Source: an uncultured Flammeovirgaceae bacterium (GTDB lineage: Bacteria; Bacteroidota; Bacteroidia; Cytophagales; Cyclobacteriaceae). From it: a stretch of DNA of 8,944 nt. The notes under the pieces were generated by a model that was not told where the DNA came from, did not search any database, and saw only the letters and a list, made by a program, of their open reading frames with translations. Positions 6,123 through 8,944 of this stretch are shown here, piece after piece; within the stretch, counting starts at the first letter, position 1, and each line of letters starts with the position of its first letter. Made by a program: the position numbers and the translations under genes. The stretch spans positions 1-8,944 of the forward strand of contig CAMLLI010000113.1 of the NCBI GenBank assembly GCA_946480685.1. Reading direction: 5' to 3'.

Positions 6123-6485
6123 TTAAGCTACTACTTTTTCAGCATGCGCCTTTCTTCTGAGGCTGAATAGAATGAACAGGTTAAAGAAGTGCATTCCTCC
6201 CAATACAAGTATAATCCAGCCGATCTTTTCGCTTAGCACTTCTATCATCGCCTGAACGTCATCGATACTGTCCCATATTTTAAGTGTATATACAGCGTAG
6301 CCGATGTTCACGAGGTAGAATCCTACCAACAATAACTTGTTAACACTATCGGCAAGCGTGTTGTCCTGGTGGAAAATTTCAACCAGGAATACGCGACCGT
6401 TTTTGAAGAGTGTGCGTGCCACCCACATGGTAAGAAAAATGGTAATGGGCAGATAGATGCTGTAGGTTATTACGGTGTAGTTCAT
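6123..6485 (-). CDS. Small conserved membrane protein, three helices
   Basis: The 120-residue product has three predicted membrane helices at about residues 5-25, 49-70 and 88-109 and a basic C-terminus (RRKAHAEK), expected in the cytoplasm. The loop after helix 1, GRVFLVEIFHQDNTLADSVN (30-49), is polar and looks conserved, and it runs into LLLVGFYLVNIGY (51-63). From memory, proteins with this LADSVN-LLLVGFYL layout occur widely as uncharacterised membrane proteins, including outside the Bacteroidota; this is unverified. The function is unknown. It is the last gene of the regulator and membrane protein set, 25 bases after the other membrane gene, with a nearly identical leader (TTTAGTAT on the + strand at 6497-6504). 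The ATG at 6485 puts helix 1 at the very N-terminus. Confidence 0.78.
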   Translation of the reverse strand: MNYTVITYSIYLPITIFLTMWVARTLFKNGRVFLVEIFHQDNTLADSVNKLLLVGFYLVNIGYAVYTLKIWDSIDDVQAMIEVLSEKIGWIILVLGGMHFFNLFILFSLRRKAHAEKVVA

Positions 6486-6510
6486 AATATATATAGTTTA
6501 GTATGTGAAT

Positions 6511-6909
6511 TCAGAAATTAATGTGTGGTAAGAATTTGCCACCGCTGGTTCTTTTCGGAAATGTCCACTGCCAGGTGATTACATAGTAATATATAGCCAG
6601 TGCCCACGCAGGAACAGTCCAATAGAGTTTCAATGCGATATGTGGAGCACCAGAGTAGCCACTGTTCAGCGTGGCCAGAAGACTCAGCAGATAAAATACA
6701 GACGCCATCAAGTGTATGAGCTTTTCATGGAAGCCCGGAGCACGCGCTATCACCGAAATGAGAGAGCTCGCAAATTGCCAGGGGCCGAGGTACAGTTGTA
6801 TTATGAGTATGGCTATAAACAGTTCAGACTTACTGAAAATGGTTCCTGTCACGAAAATCAATCCACCAAGCATGATCAGTGATTGAATTGTAAAATCTAG
6901 ATATTTCAT
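6511..6909 (-). CDS. Small hypothetical membrane protein, four helices
   Basis: The 132-residue product has four predicted membrane helices at about residues 7-24, 29-50, 63-82 and 92-112. There is a short charged loop (PGFHEKLIH, 58-66) between helices 2 and 3 and a polar, basic tail (FPKRTSGGKFLPHINF). Aromatic residues cluster in helix 4 (LYWTVPAWALAIYYYVITWQW). I do not recognise the family. It lies between the regulator and the other membrane protein on the same strand, with a gap of 54 bases upstream and 25 downstream. The upstream gap holds a terminator-like hairpin and a copy of the regulator's palindrome, so it may be the first gene of a separately controlled two-gene transcript. Confidence 0.75.
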   Translation of the reverse strand: MKYLDFTIQSLIMLGGLIFVTGTIFSKSELFIAILIIQLYLGPWQFASSLISVIARAPGFHEKLIHLMASVFYLLSLLATLNSGYSGAPHIALKLYWTVPAWALAIYYYVITWQWTFPKRTSGGKFLPHINF

Positions 6910-6916
6910 ATATTTA

Positions 6917-6942
6917 GTATTTTCAGAAAATATTGAAAGATA
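6917..6942. promoter_or_regulatory. Second operator-like site, ahead of the membrane genes
   Basis: Read on the - strand, this 26-base stretch matches the perfect palindrome at 7494-7519 at 19 of 26 positions, keeping CTTTCAATA, TTT and TGAAA. It lies seven bases upstream of the membrane gene start at 6909. It contains TATCTTTC (6942-6935), one mismatch from a TAnnTTTG -7 element, but no TTG lies at the right distance. It is probably a binding site for the GbsR-type regulator; that is inferred. Confidence 0.45.
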
Positions 6943-6947
6943 GGTTT

Positions 6948-6972
6948 AAAAAAAATGAAGTTTTCACTTCAT
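6948..6972 (-). terminator. Terminator or attenuator overlapping the regulator's stop codon
   Basis: On the - strand ATGAAGT (6972-6966) pairs with ACTTCAT (6961-6955) around a GAAA tetraloop, and seven T's follow (6954-6948). The stem uses the last two sense codons and first base of the stop codon of the GbsR-type gene. The stem is short and A/T-rich, so partial read-through into the membrane genes is likely. Confidence 0.5.
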
Positions 6973-7467
6973 GATTTTCAGCAGAACATTCCAGAACCAG
7001 CTTTCTTCCGACTTTATAAAAGTCTCGAGAAGGCCATCTGATTTCTCTGCAAAGTTCTTCAGGTCTTTCACCACGCGCTTCAGTTCTTTCGTTTCGTCAG
7101 ATCCATCACTCTGCACATCATTCACTTCGCGCAGCACTTTTAATATAGGTTCTAGCTCACGCTTTCTTCTTTCTTTTGCTACCTGCCGTGCCAGCGCCCA
7201 GATGTCCTTCTCTGATTTGAAAAACTCTTTGCGTTCTCCGGGCACTAGTATTCTTGATATAATTCCCCAGTCAAGCAGCGCACGAATGTTCATGTTCGCG
7301 TTTCCTCTTGATATGGAGAGCTCCAGCATAATCTCTTCTGTTGAAAGAGGTTTCGGAGATATCATCAGAAGCGCATGTATCTGTGCCATGGTTTTATTCA
7401 GGCCCCAGCTATAGCCCAGGTTTCCCCATGCCTGGATCAATTCTTCTTTTGCTTCTGCATACTTCAT
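6964..7467 (-). CDS. GbsR/MarR-type transcriptional regulator
   Basis: The 167-residue protein matches the GbsR branch of MarR regulators along its length. The N-terminus AKEELIQAWGNLGYSWGLNKTMAQIHALL (6-34) is the family's first helices. A winged helix follows: LSTEEIMLELSISRGNAN (41-58), recognition helix region SRGNANMNIRALLDWG (53-68), and wing around PGERKEFF (76-83). The rest (about 90-167) is charged helix, KERRKRELEPILKVL and RVVKDLKNFA, likely the dimer interface and ligand region. GbsR itself controls glycine betaine synthesis in Bacillus; that role should not be carried over here, as no betaine genes are nearby. The ATG at 7467 fits the family's N-terminus. The promoter's -7 element ends six bases before it, so the mRNA may be leaderless. 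A perfect palindrome over the -33 element suggests autoregulation. Two membrane protein genes follow. Confidence 0.88.
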   Translation of the reverse strand: MKYAEAKEELIQAWGNLGYSWGLNKTMAQIHALLMISPKPLSTEEIMLELSISRGNANMNIRALLDWGIISRILVPGERKEFFKSEKDIWALARQVAKERRKRELEPILKVLREVNDVQSDGSDETKELKRVVKDLKNFAEKSDGLLETFIKSEESWFWNVLLKIMK

Positions 7468-7473
7468 ACGATA

Positions 7474-7503
7474 TAAAGGTACTAATTGTTTCTAAACTTT
7501 CAA
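7474..7503 (-). promoter_or_regulatory. Promoter of the GbsR-type regulator gene
   Basis: On the - strand TTG (7503-7501), 19 bases, then TACCTTTA (7481-7474) fits the Bacteroidota consensus TTG-N19-TAnnTTTG with one mismatch at the last base. Transcription would begin about 4-7 bases on, at or just before the ATG at 7467, giving a leaderless or nearly leaderless message. The -33 TTG is part of the palindrome at 7494-7519. Confidence 0.55.
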
Positions 7504-7519
7504 TAGTTTTTGAAAGTTT
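7494..7519. promoter_or_regulatory. Perfect 10+10 bp palindrome, probable operator of the GbsR-type regulator
   Basis: AAACTTTCAA (7494-7503) and TTGAAAGTTT (7510-7519) are exact reverse complements with a six-base spacer TAGTTT. It lies 27 bases upstream of the regulator start and includes the -33 TTG of its promoter. Size and position suit a dimeric winged-helix repressor that blocks its own promoter. The palindrome is seen directly; the binding protein is inferred from position and from the related site at 6917-6942. Confidence 0.65.
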
Positions 7520-7522
7520 CCT

Positions 7523-7558
7523 ATAAAAAGAAACCCTGGCTGTTGATAACCAGGGTTT
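7523..7558 (-). terminator. Intrinsic terminator of the HU gene
   Basis: On the - strand AAACCCTGG (7558-7550) pairs with CCAGGGTTT (7539-7531) around a ten-base loop, followed by CTTTTTAT. It begins 22 bases after the HU stop at 7581. The + strand side is also T-rich (TTTTCCTTTTG), so it could act both ways, but no + strand gene leads into it. Confidence 0.85.
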
Positions 7559-7580
7559 TCCTTTTGTGAATCAATGTTGA

Positions 7581-7850
7581 TTACAGTTTGCCAGAAAGTT
7601 CTTTGCTTGCTTTGAACTTGGCAACCTTTTTAGCCTTGATCTTGATGGTTTCTCCTGTGAAAGGATTGCGGCCTTTACGCGCAGCTCTCTTTGCTACAGA
7701 GAATGTACCAAAGCCAGTAAGCGTAAGCTTGTCACCTTTCTTCAATGTTTTTTCAACTGCTCCCATGAATGATTCCAATGCAGTGTTGGCAGCTACTTTT
7801 GTAATACCTGTGTCTTCTGCGATCTTGGCAATTAATTCAGCTTTTGTCAT
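7581..7850 (-). CDS. hup: HU-family histone-like DNA-binding protein
   Basis: The 89-residue product has the exact size of HU. It starts MTKAELIAKIAEDTGITK, the first helices of the dimer core. The family signature follows: GFGTFSVAKRAARKGRNPFTGE (46-67), including the proline P63 at the tip of the DNA-binding arm that intercalates in the minor groove, and then IKIKAKKVAKFKASKELSGKL at the end. HU dimers bend and compact DNA and support replication and transcription in the nucleoid. The ATG at 7850 is set by homology; an in-frame TGA lies upstream at 7910-7908. It has its own promoter and a strong terminator, so it is a single-gene unit between polA and the regulator gene. Confidence 0.97.
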   Translation of the reverse strand: MTKAELIAKIAEDTGITKVAANTALESFMGAVEKTLKKGDKLTLTGFGTFSVAKRAARKGRNPFTGETIKIKAKKVAKFKASKELSGKL

Positions 7851-7882
7851 AATAATTAATAAATGAATTTTTAATAGGGGCG

Positions 7883-7912
7883 CAAATATAAAGGCTTTTT
7901 GTATTCGTCAAA
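7883..7912 (-). promoter_or_regulatory. Promoter of the HU gene
   Basis: On the - strand TTTG (7912-7909), 18 bases, then TATATTTG (7890-7883) is a full match to the Bacteroidota promoter consensus. Transcription would start near 7877, leaving an A/U-rich leader of about 27 bases with no Shine-Dalgarno. The rest of the 197-base gap up to the polA stop holds no recognised feature; a 5-bp hairpin at 7995-8007 is too weak to call a terminator. Confidence 0.7.
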
Positions 7913-8047
7913 CGCCTTACAAATAAAAGTCGTCTCCTATATTTATTCATCATCAACATTTATACTCTGCAGATATTGATAGTGATTTGCAAACAGTGTG
8001 TAACACTTTGATAGCGTCACCCTTCATGCATCACACTATACATATCA

Positions 8048-8944
8048 TTAATGTGCTTCAAGCCAGTTGGTAGCAATTCCTACTTCAACTTCCATCGGCA
8101 CGGCAAGATGTACCGCGTGTTTCATTAACGCAGTAACGTTTTCCTTTACAAGGTCTGCTTCATCTTTGTGAAGATCGAAAACAAGTTCATCGTGAACCTG
8201 CATGATCATTTTGGTTTTGAGTTTTTTCTTCTCAAGCCACTGATGAATATTTACCATCGCGATTTTAATAATATCAGCAGCACTTCCCTGTATAGGAGCG
8301 TTGATAGCGTTACGTTCGGCAAAGCCACGTGTTGTGATGTTACGTGAATTGATGTCACGCAGGTAACGCCTTCTTCCCAGAATAGTTTCTACATACTCTT
8401 TTTCACGCGCCATGTTGATCGAGTCATCCATATAGCGTTTGATGGCCGGGAACTCCGTGAAATAGGAGTCTATTATCTCTGATGCTTCCGTGCGTGATAT
8501 ACCCAGGTTCTGTGCTAATCCGAAAGCCGTGCTGCCATAGAGAATGCCGAAGTTAACTTCTTTCGCCTTACGCCTCATGTCTGCAGTTACCTGCTCTAAC
8601 GGTACTTTAAAAACTTTAGCAGCCGTAGTGGTGTGGATGTCGCGCTTGTTACGGAACGCTTCGATCATCACTTCGTCTTTAGCAAACGATGCGGCTATAC
8701 GCAATTCAATCTGCGAGTAGTCGGCCGACATAAAAAGATATTCCTCACCCCGCGATACAAATGCTTTGCGAATCTGTTTTCCCTTTGCAGTACGTATCGG
8801 TATATTCTGAAGGTTGGGATTGTTAGAGCTTAATCTTCCCGTTGCAGCAACCGCCTGCCGGTAATCGGTGTGAATACGGTTATCGAACTTGCTGATCATT
8901 TTAGGCAACGCATCTACATAGGTAGAACGAAGCTTTTCATATTC
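8048..8944 (-). CDS. polA: DNA polymerase I, C-terminal polymerase domain (partial)
   Basis: The frame is open from the right edge to TAA at 8048, giving the last 298 residues of a family A DNA polymerase (palm and fingers); the 5' part lies outside the window. Numbering from the edge: TGRLSSNNPNLQNIPIR (35-51); motif A DYSQIELR (75-82) with the metal ligand D75; motif B, the O helix, with R124, K128, F132 and Y136 in RRKAKEVNFGILYG; PIQGSAADIIK (217-227); and motif C QVHDE (249-253) with D252 and E253. All catalytic residues are present. Phenylalanine at 132 is the usual residue of bacterial Pol I, disfavouring dideoxynucleotides. The enzyme fills gaps in repair and replaces primers on the lagging strand. 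Whether the proofreading domain is active cannot be seen here. Confidence 0.98.
   Translation of the reverse strand, partial: EYEKLRSTYVDALPKMISKFDNRIHTDYRQAVAATGRLSSNNPNLQNIPIRTAKGKQIRKAFVSRGEEYLFMSADYSQIELRIAASFAKDEVMIEAFRNKRDIHTTTAAKVFKVPLEQVTADMRRKAKEVNFGILYGSTAFGLAQNLGISRTEASEIIDSYFTEFPAIKRYMDDSINMAREKEYVETILGRRRYLRDINSRNITTRGFAERNAINAPIQGSAADIIKIAMVNIHQWLEKKKLKTKMIMQVHDELVFDLHKDEADLVKENVTALMKHAVHLAVPMEVEVGIATNWLEAH

Noticed and set aside
6971..7414. Open frame of 147 codons on the + strand
   Set aside because: It is the antisense shadow of the GbsR-type gene; its serine- and phenylalanine-rich composition is what the reverse of Lys/Glu-rich helix codons gives.
6964..7467. Assigning a glycine betaine role to the GbsR-type regulator
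   Set aside because: No betaine synthesis or transport genes are near, and the family is broad; only the regulator type is supported.
7837..7959. 40-codon frame on the - strand (starting MLMMNKYRRR) ahead of and into the HU gene
   Set aside because: It contains the consensus HU promoter and would run across it; it is not in frame with HU, and the composition is simply A/T-rich leader.
7995..8007. AGTGT/ACACT hairpin as a polA terminator
   Set aside because: Five base pairs with a three-base loop and no T-tract is too weak to call.

Overview
The window reads as ordinary chromosome from a member of the Bacteroidota, probably Cytophagales or a close relative; I cannot name a genus. The signs are: no Shine-Dalgarno sequences ahead of the starts, A/T-rich leaders, promoter elements of the Bacteroidota type (TTG, about 19 bases, TAnnTTTG) ahead of several genes, a DNA polymerase I ending in NWLEAH, an HU protein, a GbsR-type regulator and a DUF4440-like lipoprotein. 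I see no phage, transposon, CRISPR, tRNA or rRNA.

Layout, left to right. 1-681 (+): the 3' end of an unrecognised gene, then a small lipoprotein with an NTF2-like fold. 682-1863 (-): a family 4 glycosyltransferase whose stop codon abuts the lipoprotein stop, so the lipoprotein terminator lies inside the glycosyltransferase gene. 1864-2132: a 269-base divergent gap with three successive hairpins. 2133-4503 (+): three separately spaced genes, namely a GNAT acetyltransferase, a ten-helix EamA/DMT transporter and an exported protein with two YCII domains. 4513-6023 (-): a 2H phosphoesterase overlapping a TIGR01777 SDR protein. Upstream of that pair is a 72-base imperfect inverted repeat at 6043-6114. 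6123-7467 (-): two small membrane proteins preceded by a GbsR/MarR-type regulator. 7581-7850 (-): HU. 8048-8944 (-): the C-terminal part of DNA polymerase I, running off the right edge.

The most interesting unit is the regulator with its two membrane proteins (6123-7519). A perfect 10+10 bp palindrome lies across the -33 region of the regulator's predicted promoter. A related 26-bp site (19 of 26 positions the same) sits just ahead of the first membrane gene, directly after a small hairpin and T-tract that overlap the regulator's stop codon. The two membrane genes share a nearly identical A/T-rich leader. Together these suggest a small autoregulated, regulator-controlled membrane module of unknown function. 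The other genes look like common housekeeping or accessory genes with no evident functional link to one another.
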